Shown piece after piece: positions 1 to 8,549 of a stretch of 64,000 nucleotides of DNA. The DNA lies in the NCBI GenBank assembly GCA_040387375.1, contig JAZKDW010000017.1:4623-68622 (forward strand). Reading direction: 5' to 3'. Each line of letters opens with the position of its first letter. Position 1 is the stretch's first letter. The translations under genes were made by a program, and so were the position numbers. The stretch comes from JAZKDW01 sp040387375 (GTDB lineage: Bacteria > Pseudomonadota > Gammaproteobacteria > Burkholderiales > Burkholderiaceae_D). The notes below the pieces were generated by a model, which saw only the letters and a list, made by a program, of their open reading frames with translations, did no database searches and was not told the DNA's origin.

Positions 1-61
1 TCGGACTGTCCGGATCACGTTTCGTGAGCCGGCCCTTCCGCTAAGTACCCGGCCGGAATAA
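1..61 (+). CDS. C-terminal fragment of an unidentified protein (window edge)
   Basis: Two forward frames are open from the window edge. One ends at TAA 42-44 (tail GLSGSRFVSRPFR), the other at TAA 59-61 (tail RTVRITFREPALPL...). The second tail weakly resembles the RRIDFREP segment near the C-terminus of the LysR protein at 33403-34401, but this is too short to identify a family. In either frame the stop codon lies inside the terminal inverted repeat of the element that starts at 42. The frame is not resolved. Confidence 0.3.
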   Translation, partial: RTVRITFREPALPLSTRPE

Positions 62-245
62 ATTGGGAGATGGATGTGGTCCTGGCCGGGCCCGCCTAGG
101 GGGATGTGATGCAAGGCGCCCGGGCCGCCGCAGTGCGAGCACCTCGGCGGCCCCACTGCAAGGGCCGGGCAACGCCGCAGCGCGCCGGTCAGGGGGGCCC
201 GCCGAGGGCCGCAGACACTCACAATTTATTCCGGCCGGGTACTTA
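42..245. repeat. MITE-like intergenic element, copy 1 (204 bp)
   Basis: The ends 42-65 and 222-245 are perfect 24-bp inverted repeats, beginning TAAGTACCCGG and ending CCGGGTACTTA. The same element lies at 34399-34574 in opposite orientation, with nearly identical interior sequence. This copy is longer because it carries extra bases in two internal GC-rich stretches. The interior is GC-rich and palindromic and has no credible ORF. The outer dinucleotide is TA at both ends, compatible with a TA-targeting (IS630/mariner-type) MITE like Correia elements; that assignment is inference. It lies between the 3' ends of convergent genes. Confidence 0.85.
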
Positions 246-262
246 AGCATGCCGTCAGCGCT

Positions 263-514
263 TCAAGGCAGTTTTGTTCTCTCGCACAGCAGGCGGCTAT
301 TGGCCGGACCTGCAAAATGGCAGCCGATCATCTGGTTCGCCGATGAATCGAACATCCAGATATTCTCCCCCGCCAGAACATGCTCGAAGGTCGACTTGGG
401 CGTGATCTGTATCCGTGAACGATCCTGCGCGATCGCCGTCTGAACCGGATTGACCAGAGCCGTCAACAAACAGCCGGACAAGAAAGCCGATACTACAATC
501 AAGGGTAATTTCAT
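263..514 (-). CDS. Small exported protein of unknown function
   Basis: An 83-aa protein starting MKLPLIVVSAFLSGC. The chosen start has a good ribosome binding site (AAGGAG, 7 bases before ATG); a longer frame from 607 lacks one. The N-terminus is a hydrophobic export signal, either a signal peptide cleaved near TAIAQ or a lipoprotein signal (LSGC at about residues 12-15, unusually early). The remainder is a short soluble domain with two cysteines. I do not recognise the family. It is monocistronic and convergent with the truncated gene at the left edge, with the repeat element in between. Confidence 0.6.
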   Translation of the reverse strand: MKLPLIVVSAFLSGCLLTALVNPVQTAIAQDRSRIQITPKSTFEHVLAGENIWMFDSSANQMIGCHFAGPANSRLLCERTKLP

Positions 515-694
515 CGCTACACTCCTTGCACAAGATGGAGCAGCCAGTGTATGCGAGACCTCTGGATTAGGCCAGTCAGCCAGCGTTCCATTGCACTCAA
601 GACACATCCATGCAAAACATGAACATGGCAGGCCAAATCACCTTCATGCATTCCTACATGAGGTCACGGCGCTGGCTGACATACAGGAATGATT

Positions 695-710
695 CAAGAA
701 TTTATTCTTG
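695..710. promoter_or_regulatory. Inverted repeat upstream of stress-protein gene
   Basis: CAAGAAT-TT-ATTCTTG, perfect 7-bp arms, 31 bases before the ATG at 742 and about 20 before its AGGAGA ribosome binding site. It could be an operator or a 5'-leader hairpin. No binding factor can be assigned from sequence. Confidence 0.4.
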
Positions 711-741
711 TACCACTTCACATCCCTATCAGGAGAAATTC

Positions 742-2064
742 ATGTCGACCTATGACTCAACTAAAAATCAAAGAATGGTTACCGGTCTGTTCAACGACCG
801 TGACAGCGCGGAACGCGCATATCAGGCCGTCTCCGATCGTGGATACACCAAGGACGACGTTAACCTCGTGATGTCCGACGAGACACGTCAGCGTTATTTT
901 GCCGATGGCCAGTCAGTCGAAACCGAACTGGGCAGCAAAGCCGCTGAAGGCGCCGGCATCGGCGCCGGTATCGGCGGCGCCTTGGGCGCTGCAGTAGCCG
1001 CAGTGGCTGCGGTTGGCACCTCGATTGCCGTGCCAGGCCTGGGCCTGGTGATCGCCGGACCGATTGCCGCCGCTATCGCTGGCGCTGGCGCCGGTGGCGT
1101 GACCGGTGGCCTGCTCGGTGCGTTGATCGGTTCCGGCATTCCGGAAGAACGAGTCAAGCATTACGAGGAAGGCATCAAGTCGGGCGGCATCCTGATGGGT
1201 GTGACACCGCGTTCCGATGATGATGCGCGGCACTTTGAAAAAAGCTGGACTGACAACAATGGCGAACACATCGTCGGTACCGGCCTCGGCGCAGGCGCCG
1301 GTGCACTGGCGGGCGCTACCATCGGCGCAGTTGGCGGCCCGGTAGGCATGGCAACCGGCGCTGTGGTCGGTGCGGTGTCGGGCGGCCTGGCTGGCAAGGG
1401 CGCTGCGGAAGTGGTAAATCCGGATCGTGGCGACGACCTCGGCGACCATAATCTCGCCAAAGGTGTGGGCGCAAGCGGCGGCGCAGTGGCCGGCGCGGCA
1501 GCAGGCATGGCCGGCGGCCCTATCGGCATGGCAGCGGGCGCGGCTATCGGCGCAGTGGCTGGCGGCTTGGCGGGCAAGGGTGCGGGAGAAGTGGCAAATC
1601 CGCAACCGCAGGATACGCTGAGCGAGCACAATCTGGCTAAGGGCGTGGGCGCAGGCGGCGGTGCGGTAGCCGGTGCGACGATTGGCGCGGCCGGCGGACC
1701 GATTGGCATGGCGGCCGGTGCGGCAATTGGTGCTTTGGCTGGTGGCGCAGTCGGAACCGGTGCGGGGGCCGTCGTGAATCCGGCAGACGAGGACAACTAC
1801 TGGCGCGAGTCGTACACCCGCGAGCCTTATTATGCCAGCGACCGGACTTATGACGATTACGCTCCGGCGTACAGCCTAGGCTACAACGGCCGTTCGCGTT
1901 ATGACACCAGCTTCGATGCGGCTGAGTCCGACCTTGGACGCGAGTGGAATAACATCAAGGGCAGCTCACGTCTGACATGGGAAGAAGCCAAGCAGGCATC
2001 GCGTGCGGCATGGGATCGTGTGGAACGTGCCATGCCCGGTGACTTCGATCGCGACGGCAAATAA
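742..2064 (+). CDS. Glycine-zipper general stress protein with GSP17M-like N-terminus
   Basis: A 440-aa protein. The start at 742 is chosen for AGGAGA at 731-736; the frame extends upstream to 610 without a ribosome binding site. Residues about 11-60 (MVTGLFNDRDSAERAYQAV...) resemble the YflT/GSP17M heat-stress domain. A long Gly/Ala-rich amphipathic stretch follows, then three tandem 60-residue glycine-zipper units (about 176-355) with GGPIGMAAGAAIGA-type motifs. A charged Tyr/Asp-rich tail ends in WEEAKQASRAAWDRVER. Glycine-zipper proteins usually associate with membranes. A role in envelope or osmotic stress is inferred from family; the molecular function is unknown. It stands alone and converges on the MFS gene. 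Confidence 0.75.
   Translation: MSTYDSTKNQRMVTGLFNDRDSAERAYQAVSDRGYTKDDVNLVMSDETRQRYFADGQSVETELGSKAAEGAGIGAGIGGALGAAVAAVAAVGTSIAVPGLGLVIAGPIAAAIAGAGAGGVTGGLLGALIGSGIPEERVKHYEEGIKSGGILMGVTPRSDDDARHFEKSWTDNNGEHIVGTGLGAGAGALAGATIGAVGGPVGMATGAVVGAVSGGLAGKGAAEVVNPDRGDDLGDHNLAKGVGASGGAVAGAAAGMAGGPIGMAAGAAIGAVAGGLAGKGAGEVANPQPQDTLSEHNLAKGVGAGGGAVAGATIGAAGGPIGMAAGAAIGALAGGAVGTGAGAVVNPADEDNYWRESYTREPYYASDRTYDDYAPAYSLGYNGRSRYDTSFDAAESDLGREWNNIKGSSRLTWEEAKQASRAAWDRVERAMPGDFDRDGK
1267..1806 (+). repeat. Three in-frame 180-bp tandem repeats
   Basis: Units at 1267-1446, 1447-1626 and 1627-1806 each encode 60 residues. Units two and three start HNLAKGVGA; unit one starts HIVGTGLGA. Each contains a GGPxGMAxGA glycine-zipper core and a VNP/ANP spacer. 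Units two and three are most alike, suggesting a recent duplication. Exact same-length units keep the frame, so copy-number change would not break the gene. Confidence 0.85.
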
Positions 2065-2125
2065 GTTAAATGCCGTGCGCCAGGCGGCGTACGGTATTCA
2101 AACAAATTCTTTACGCTAGTTCTTG

Positions 2126-2146
2126 CGCGGCTCCCCCGGAGCCGCG
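2126..2146. terminator. Hairpin between convergent genes
   Basis: CGCGGCTCC-CCC-GGAGCCGCG, a perfect 9-bp GC-rich stem 62 bases after the stress-protein stop and 44 bases from the MFS stop. No T-tract follows on either strand, so it is at best a weak bidirectional terminator or a 3'-end stabilising hairpin. Confidence 0.4.
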
Positions 2147-2189
2147 TAATGCCATTTGCTCTTCAGCTTCGATCATCGCCTTTTCCTGC

Positions 2190-3428
2190 TCACCCCTTGT
2201 ACTCCCTCAGCTTCGAGACCAGCAGCGGCGTACCCAGCGCCATCAGCGTGACAAAAGTAAACATCGCAGCCAGCAGGCCGAAGCGGTCTACCAGCACGCC
2301 CATGATCAGCACCGGAATCGCGTTGCCGATATAACCTGCGACATACAGCATCGAGATGGAGCGGCTGCGCCTGGCCGGTTCCGCCACCTGGATCAGCAGG
2401 CCGGCCGAGCCGGCAAAGGTGGCGCCGTTGCCTACGCCTGCCAGGATGAAGCACAGCCCGAAGAGTATCGGCTGGTTTAGCCATGCAGCCAGCGTGCAGC
2501 CGGCAAACGCGAGTGTAATGATGATGGTGCCGTTGCGTGCCAGCAGCAGCGAATTGCGGCGCGCGGTGACGATCTGGCAGATGCCGGCGGCGGCCTGGAA
2601 CGCGGCGATGATACCGGCGATTTCGGCGCGGCTCTGGATATTGGCAAGCTGCAGCGCCATCAGCGGGCCGAGCGTCATCAGCGTGCCCGCGATGGCCCAG
2701 CTCAGCATGGTGACCAGCGCCACCAGCACGAAGGTGCGGCGGCGCTGGCGCGGTGCGACAGTAACGGGGATTTCCGGCGGCATGACGCTGTCGTCGTGTT
2801 TCGCCGGCGACGGATCCGGATCCGGCCAGGTTATTTTCGTCACGGCGAAGGCGCCGAACGCGGCAGTCACGCCGATCAGGGCAAAGGGCAGCACTGTCGG
2901 CCATGCATTGAATGCCAGCGCCACCCCGCTCAAGACAGGACCGGCCGCGGCGCCGGCGGTAAACGCGACGCTGCCCAACACCATGCCGAGGTTTCTTCTG
3001 GCAGGTGAAAAAGTCCGGACCAGAGCGGCGTTGGCCGGCCCGACCAGGCTACCGGTCCCGAGGCCGGATAAAAATCGCCCGGCCAGTAGCCATCCCAGTC
3101 CCTGCGCAAAAGCGAACACGAGCGCGCCCAGCGTCACCATGACAAGCGCGAGGGCAACCAGCTTTTGGCCACCCCCGGCCAGCTTCACGATGCGGTCGCT
3201 GAGCAGCAAAGGCACCAATACGCCGGCGGCGTAGGTGACGAAAACCGCAGTAAGCATCAAGGCGGAAAATTGCCATTGCTGCTGGTACAGGGCGAGCAAG
3301 GGAGCTGGCGCATTACTGCACACGACCGCGACCAGAATCGCCAGTACGATCACGATGCGGGCATTGCGCACTGCTTGGCGCGGCAACGGGGACGGAGGAT
3401 CCGATGGCGCCTGAGGTGGAATTGTCAT
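2190..3428 (-). CDS. MFS transporter
   Basis: A 412-aa protein with about 12 hydrophobic segments, an N-terminal half ending near residue 200, and a polar central loop (about residues 205-235: WPDPDPSPAKHDDS). A GRFLSGLGTG segment matches the major-facilitator pattern after TM4. The substrate cannot be deduced; drug or metabolite export or uptake are all possible. The frame also opens at 3524. I chose ATG 3428 because the extra 32 residues are polar and unlike an MFS N-terminus; neither start has a clear ribosome binding site. It is a single gene, convergent with the stress protein. Confidence 0.75.
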   Translation of the reverse strand: MTIPPQAPSDPPSPLPRQAVRNARIVIVLAILVAVVCSNAPAPLLALYQQQWQFSALMLTAVFVTYAAGVLVPLLLSDRIVKLAGGGQKLVALALVMVTLGALVFAFAQGLGWLLAGRFLSGLGTGSLVGPANAALVRTFSPARRNLGMVLGSVAFTAGAAAGPVLSGVALAFNAWPTVLPFALIGVTAAFGAFAVTKITWPDPDPSPAKHDDSVMPPEIPVTVAPRQRRRTFVLVALVTMLSWAIAGTLMTLGPLMALQLANIQSRAEIAGIIAAFQAAAGICQIVTARRNSLLLARNGTIIITLAFAGCTLAAWLNQPILFGLCFILAGVGNGATFAGSAGLLIQVAEPARRSRSISMLYVAGYIGNAIPVLIMGVLVDRFGLLAAMFTFVTLMALGTPLLVSKLREYKG

Positions 3429-3640
3429 GGACGGCTGGCTGATCGTGCTCCGCCATGGCGGTTCACGCGGAAACTGAAAAGGGTAGCAGAATTTATTGAG
3501 TTGCAGTAACTCGGGCAGGGACATTTGCGGCCGCTGGAATTATCACGGCACTAATGACACCGCGTGATTTCTAAACCATTTTATGGTGGCCATGCTGTCA
3601 GTTACTAACACTGCAGAAGCGAAATGATGAAAGGTGAAAC

Positions 3641-3826
3641 ATGACCAGTCAAATCAGCAAGGTGATCCTGATTATTCTTGCCGCTATCGGAGCGCTGGCG
3701 CTCGTCGGCATTTTCAGCATGATGTTCATGCACGGCGCGATGATGGGCGGCACTTCGTTCAAAGGTCTCGGCTCGTCCATGATGCAAGGTTGTTATGGCA
3801 TGATGGGACCGCGCCAGGGTCCGTGA
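3641..3826 (+). CDS. Small Met-rich one-TM protein beside the copper island
   Basis: A 61-aa protein: one N-terminal membrane helix (about residues 6-28), then a Met/Gly-rich tail (MMFMHGAMMGG, SSMMQGCYGMMG). AAAGGTG precedes the ATG. Met, His and Cys are soft-metal ligands, and the gene abuts the cusA 3' end in convergent orientation, so copper or silver binding is a reasonable inference. I do not recognise a named family. Its small size makes it easy for annotation pipelines to miss. Confidence 0.6.
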   Translation: MTSQISKVILIILAAIGALALVGIFSMMFMHGAMMGGTSFKGLGSSMMQGCYGMMGPRQGP

Positions 3827-3885
3827 GATTTAACGTACGTTGGTGATGGCGCAAACCTGCCCTTCCCTCACAAATCCGAAATCCA

Positions 3886-6800
3886 TTACCCGGCTCCCCA
3901 TTGGTGCTCCGCCTGGCTGGGAGTGTTGATTTGTATTGCAGGCAATTGCCTGCGCCGCATCAGCAGGTACACGACGGGCACCACAAACATCGACAGCAGC
4001 GGCGCCGTGATCATGCCGCCGACCATCGGCGCGGCGATGCGCTGCATCACTTCTCCGCCGGTGCCGCTGCCAAGCATGATGGGCAGCAGGCCGGCGATGA
4101 TGACCGCCACCGTCATCGCCTTGGGCCGCACCCGCAGCACGGCGCCTTCGCGGATGGCGTCGATCAGGTCATCAACCCCAATCTTGCCCTGGGCCAGGCG
4201 CGCTTCCCACGCGTGCTTCAGGTACAGCAGCATGATCACGCCGAACTCGGCGGCGACGCCCGCCAGCGCAATGAAGCCGACGCCACTGGCAACCGACCAG
4301 TGGTGATCGAGCAGCCACAACAACCAGATGCCGCCGGCCAGGGCAAACGGCAGCGTGCCCGTCAGCAGGGCGGCTTCGTCGACGCGTTTGAAAGTCAGGT
4401 ACAACAGCACGAAAATAATCAGCAAGGTGGCCGGCACCACTACTTTCAGCTTCGCCGTGGCCCGCTCCAGGTACTCGAACTGCCCCGACCATGAAACCGA
4501 ATAACCTACCGGCAGCCTGACGTCGCGGGCAACCGCCTTTTGCATGTCGCGCACCGCCGAACTGAGGTCCCGTCCGCGGATATCGACGTAGACCAATCCC
4601 GACAGGCGCGCATTTTCGCTTTTGATCATCGGCGGACCATCGCTGATGCGGATGGTGGCGACATCGCCCAAACGGATCTGGGCGCCGCGCTCGGTCAGCA
4701 GCGATAGCTGACGCAGCTTTTCCAGCGAATCGCGTACCTCGCGCGGATAACGCACGCTGATTGGAAAGCGCTGCAAGCCTTCCACCGTTTCGCCGATGTT
4801 GTCGCCGCCGATGCCGGCCGACACGATGCTGTGCACGTCGGCGATGTTCAGGCCATACCGCGCGGCCGCATCACGGTCGATGTCGACGTCCACATAACGG
4901 CCGCTGTTGAGCCTCTCGGCCAGCGCCGACGACACGCCAGGAACGTTTTTCACTATCCGCTCGATGTCGCCGGTGATGCGGTCAATCTCCTTCAGATCGG
5001 TGCCGGCGACCTTGACGCCGACCGGGCTCTTGATGCCGGTGGCCAGCATGTCGATGCGGTTGCGGATCGGCGGCACCCAGATGTTCGACAGCCCCGGCAC
5101 CTTGACGATGCGGTCCAGTTCCATGACCAGCTTGTCGGGCGTCATGCCGGCGCGCCACTGGTCCCGCGGCTTGAACTGGATGGTGGTTTCAAACATTTCC
5201 AGCGGCGCCGGGTCGGTGGCGGACTCGGCGCGCCCGGCCTTGCCGAACACGCTATGCACTTCGGGCACGCTCTTGATCAGGCGATCGGTCTGCTGCAGCA
5301 GCTCGGATGCCTTGCCGGCCGACAGGCCGGGCAACGCGGACGGCATGTACAACAGGTCGCCCTCATCCATCATCGGCATAAACTCGCCGCCGAGCCGGGT
5401 CATCGGCCAGATCGTGATGGCGGCAATCAGGCCCGTCACCAGCAACGTGGTTTTCGGAAAGCGTAGCGCCTTGTCAAGCAGCGGACGATACAGCCGGATT
5501 AACCACCGGTTTAGCGGATTTTTCTGCTCCTCCGGAATGCGGCCGCGGATCAGATAGCCCATCAGTACCGGAATCAAGGTAACGGCCAGGCCGGCAGCGG
5601 CGGCCATTGCATAGGTCTTGGTGAACGCCAGCGGCGAGAACAGCCGGCCCTCCTGCGCTTCCAGCGTGAAAACCGGGATGAACGACAGCACGATGATCAG
5701 CAATGAAAAAAACAGTGCTCGACCGACCTCGGCCGCGGCATCGCCAATGACCCGCCAGTGGACATCTCCTTGCAATTTTTTGCCTGGATGCGCGTGGTTC
5801 CAGACCTCGATGTGCTTGTGCGCATTCTCGATCATCACCACCGCCGCATCGACCATCGCGCCTACCGCGATCGCGATGCCGCCGAGCGACATGATGTTGG
5901 CATTGACGCCCTGGTAATGCATGACGATGAACGCGGCGAGGATACCGATCGGCAGCGTCACAATCGCCACCAGCGCGGAGCGGACATGGAACAGGAAAAT
6001 GGCGCACACGAGTGCGACTACAAGAAATTCCTCGATCAGTTTTTCTTGCAGATTGCGGACGGCGCTGTTGATCAAGGTGGAGCGGTCGTAGGCCGGGATG
6101 ATCTCGACACCGGCGGGCAAGCCGGGCTTGAGCTGCTCCAGCCTAGTCTTGACGGCGGCGATGGTGTCGAGTGCGTTTTTGCCGGAACGCATGACGATCA
6201 CACCGCCAGCCACTTCGCCTTCGCCATTCAGTTCTGCAATGCCGCGCCGCATCTCTGGCCCGACCTGGACCCGCGCGACGTCGCCCAGGCGGACCGAGAC
6301 GCCGGCATCGGTTGTCATCAGCGGAATCTTTCGGAAATCGTCGAGCGATTTCAGGTAGCCCGAGGAGCGCACCATGTATTCGGCTTCGGCCAGTTCCAAT
6401 ACCGAACCGCCGGTTTCCTGATTGGCCCGCTGCACTGCGTCAACCACCTTGCGATGCGAAATGTTAAAGGCGCGCATCTTGTCCGGGTCGAGCACAATCT
6501 GGTACTGCCGCACCATACCGCCGATGCTGGCCACCTCTGACACATTGGGCACCGCCTTCAGTTCGGATTTGAGGAACCAGTCCTGCAACGCGCGCAGCTG
6601 CGACAGATCCATCTTGCCGGTGCGGTCCACCAGCGCGTATTCATAGATCCAGCCGACGCCGCTCGCATCCGGTCCGAGCACGCTCCTGGCCTGGGGCGGC
6701 AGGCGTGACTGCGCCTGGTTCAGGTACTCCAGCACGCGCGAGCGCGCCCAGTAGGGATCGGTGCCAGCCTCGAAAAGGATATAAACGAAGGAATCGCCGA

Positions 6801-7062
6801 AGAAGGAATAGCCGCGCACCGTTTTTGCGCCCGGCACCGACAGCATGGTGGTGGTAAGCGGATACGTGACCTGGCTTTCGACGATCTGCGGAGCCTGCCC
6901 GGGATAGCTGGTGCGAATGATGACTTGCACGTCCGACAGGTCCGGAATGGCATCGAGCGGTGTACGAATCAATGACCAGATGCCCCACGCGGTCATCATT
7001 AACGTTGCCAGCAACACCAGGAAGCGGTTGGCGATCGACCAGCGAATCAGCCTGGCGATCAT
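3886..7062 (-). CDS. cusA: CusA/CzcA-type heavy-metal RND efflux pump
   Basis: A 1058-aa inner-membrane proton-driven pump of the heavy-metal efflux RND family, exporting Cu(I)/Ag(I) through the CusB/outer-membrane-factor complex. It has the usual family length, an N-terminal helix (FLVLLATLMMTAWG), two large periplasmic loops and twelve predicted helices. The TM4 motif GAMVDAAVVMIENAH carries the acidic residue of the proton relay, and GEFMPMMDEGD resembles the Met-containing periplasmic region of CusA rather than CzcA. The ATG overlaps the cusB stop by four bases, indicating translational coupling. Copper/silver specificity rests on the neighbouring CusF domains and multicopper oxidase. Confidence 0.92.
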   Translation of the reverse strand: MIARLIRWSIANRFLVLLATLMMTAWGIWSLIRTPLDAIPDLSDVQVIIRTSYPGQAPQIVESQVTYPLTTTMLSVPGAKTVRGYSFFGDSFVYILFEAGTDPYWARSRVLEYLNQAQSRLPPQARSVLGPDASGVGWIYEYALVDRTGKMDLSQLRALQDWFLKSELKAVPNVSEVASIGGMVRQYQIVLDPDKMRAFNISHRKVVDAVQRANQETGGSVLELAEAEYMVRSSGYLKSLDDFRKIPLMTTDAGVSVRLGDVARVQVGPEMRRGIAELNGEGEVAGGVIVMRSGKNALDTIAAVKTRLEQLKPGLPAGVEIIPAYDRSTLINSAVRNLQEKLIEEFLVVALVCAIFLFHVRSALVAIVTLPIGILAAFIVMHYQGVNANIMSLGGIAIAVGAMVDAAVVMIENAHKHIEVWNHAHPGKKLQGDVHWRVIGDAAAEVGRALFFSLLIIVLSFIPVFTLEAQEGRLFSPLAFTKTYAMAAAAGLAVTLIPVLMGYLIRGRIPEEQKNPLNRWLIRLYRPLLDKALRFPKTTLLVTGLIAAITIWPMTRLGGEFMPMMDEGDLLYMPSALPGLSAGKASELLQQTDRLIKSVPEVHSVFGKAGRAESATDPAPLEMFETTIQFKPRDQWRAGMTPDKLVMELDRIVKVPGLSNIWVPPIRNRIDMLATGIKSPVGVKVAGTDLKEIDRITGDIERIVKNVPGVSSALAERLNSGRYVDVDIDRDAAARYGLNIADVHSIVSAGIGGDNIGETVEGLQRFPISVRYPREVRDSLEKLRQLSLLTERGAQIRLGDVATIRISDGPPMIKSENARLSGLVYVDIRGRDLSSAVRDMQKAVARDVRLPVGYSVSWSGQFEYLERATAKLKVVVPATLLIIFVLLYLTFKRVDEAALLTGTLPFALAGGIWLLWLLDHHWSVASGVGFIALAGVAAEFGVIMLLYLKHAWEARLAQGKIGVDDLIDAIREGAVLRVRPKAMTVAVIIAGLLPIMLGSGTGGEVMQRIAAPMVGGMITAPLLSMFVVPVVYLLMRRRQLPAIQINTPSQAEHQWGAG

Positions 7063-8549
7063 TTTTTCGCTCCCTGCGTGATCCTGGTGATTTCATACAC
7101 ACCTTCCTCAGGCTGGCGAAACTCGAATACCACGCTGTCGCCTGGCGCCAGGTTCTTCGGCAGGACACCGGCAGGCATCCTGAAGCCCATGGTCATCGGC
7201 CCCCATTTCAAGGACACGATTGGCCCGTGCGATAACGTGATTTCATCCTTTTCTATTTTTTCGACCTTGCCTTCACCCCGGTGCGTCGCCCCGGCATCCA
7301 TCTTGTGGCTGGGGTCGGCCATGGGGATCGCACTGCCTTTGAGGCTGGCTTCCGAATCGATCAGAAACTGGCCGGAGACCACCACTTTCTGTCCCGCCGC
7401 CAGGCCCTTGCGGATTTCCGTCTGGCCGTCGGCCTCCATGCCGATGTCGACCTCGACCGGCGCAAACTTGCCATCACCCTGATCGAGCATCACGACCGTG
7501 CGCGTGCCGGTCTGTATCACCGCTTCGGTCGGCACCAGCAACACCTTGCTGCGGCCAGCGGCGGCAAAACTCACTGTGGCAAACATGCCAGGCACCAGCT
7601 CGCCGGACGGGTTGGCCAGTTCGATGCGTGCTTTCAGCGTGCGTGTGGCGGCATTGACTTCCGGCAGGATTGCGCTGACCTTGCCCTTGAAGACCGCACC
7701 CGGCAGCGACGGCGTGCGCACTTCGGCCGCTGTGCCGGGACGCACCTGGGCCGACACATTTTCCGGCACGTCGGCATGGATCCAGATTGTGCCCAGTCCA
7801 TTGATGCGAAACAGTGGGGCACCGGCCATCACAGTCATGCCTTCGCGCACCGCGAGCTCCGCCACCACGCCGCCGATCGGCGCTGTGACGGTCGAACGTG
7901 CCTGCACCTTTCCGCCAGCCTCGACCGCGCGAATCTGCGCGTCGTTCATGCCGGCCAGGCTCAGGCGCTGGCGCGCGCCGCTTGCCAGCGCATCAAGACC
8001 GCTGCCCTGCATACGTTTTACGGCAAGGTATTCTTCCTGCGCGGCAACCCACTCAGGCACATACAGCTCGGCCAGGGGCTGGCCCTTGCGCACCGGATCG
8101 AGTGCTGCCCGCACATGCAGGCGTTCCACGAAGCCGTTGCTGCGCGCCTGCACCAGCACGACATCGCGCTCGTTGTAGACAACGTTGCCGACAGCCGTGA
8201 CGGTCGACGCAAGATTTCCCGTGGTGACTTGCACGGTGCGGATGCCGAGGTTCTGTTGCATGCGCGGACTGATGCTGACCTTGCCTTCCTCACCCGCATC
8301 GTCTGCGTAGACCGGCACCAGTTGCATGTCCATGAAGGGCGATTTTCCTGGCTTGTCGAACCTCGGGCCAGGCACCATCGGATCGTGCCAGTACAGCACT
8401 TTCTTGTCGGTTGACGCAGTCGCTGCAGCGGCCGGTTGGGCGCCGGACGCCTGCATGCCCCGCTGCATGCCAAACCAGTACAAGCCGTAGCAGAGTCCGG
8501 ATGCGAATATGGCGGCGGCCAGCATGGCCATGGTTTTCCGGTTTTTCAT
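7059..8549 (-). CDS. cusB: CusB-type periplasmic adaptor with fused C-terminal CusF domain
   Basis: A 496-aa membrane-fusion protein. An N-terminal anchor (residues about 7-27) is followed by a heavy-metal-binding segment (YWHDPMVPGPRFDKPGKSPF, then MDMQLVPVY), the barrel-sandwich/hairpin/beta-barrel adaptor core (about 90-400), and a CusF-like domain after about residue 420. That domain has the CusF metal ligands in order: His in LSHGPI, then Trp and two Met in KWGPMTMGF. In E. coli CusF is a separate chaperone; here it is joined to the adaptor. It overlaps the outer-membrane-factor gene upstream and cusA downstream by four bases each, a three-gene coupled operon. Confidence 0.92.
   Translation of the reverse strand: MKNRKTMAMLAAAIFASGLCYGLYWFGMQRGMQASGAQPAAAATASTDKKVLYWHDPMVPGPRFDKPGKSPFMDMQLVPVYADDAGEEGKVSISPRMQQNLGIRTVQVTTGNLASTVTAVGNVVYNERDVVLVQARSNGFVERLHVRAALDPVRKGQPLAELYVPEWVAAQEEYLAVKRMQGSGLDALASGARQRLSLAGMNDAQIRAVEAGGKVQARSTVTAPIGGVVAELAVREGMTVMAGAPLFRINGLGTIWIHADVPENVSAQVRPGTAAEVRTPSLPGAVFKGKVSAILPEVNAATRTLKARIELANPSGELVPGMFATVSFAAAGRSKVLLVPTEAVIQTGTRTVVMLDQGDGKFAPVEVDIGMEADGQTEIRKGLAAGQKVVVSGQFLIDSEASLKGSAIPMADPSHKMDAGATHRGEGKVEKIEKDEITLSHGPIVSLKWGPMTMGFRMPAGVLPKNLAPGDSVVFEFRQPEEGVYEITRITQGAKK

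Noticed and set aside
63..443. ORFs reading through repeat element copy 1
   Set aside because: The repeat interior is palindromic and non-coding; the ORFs differ between copies and lack start signals.
1161..1796. Ala/Pro-rich minus-strand ORF opposite the glycine-zipper gene
   Set aside because: Low-complexity mirror of the Gly/Ala repeats, not an independent gene.
5758..6540. Long plus-strand ORF opposite cusA
   Set aside because: Antisense shadow in high-GC DNA, His/Arg-rich composition, no ribosome binding site, lies entirely inside the conserved cusA frame.
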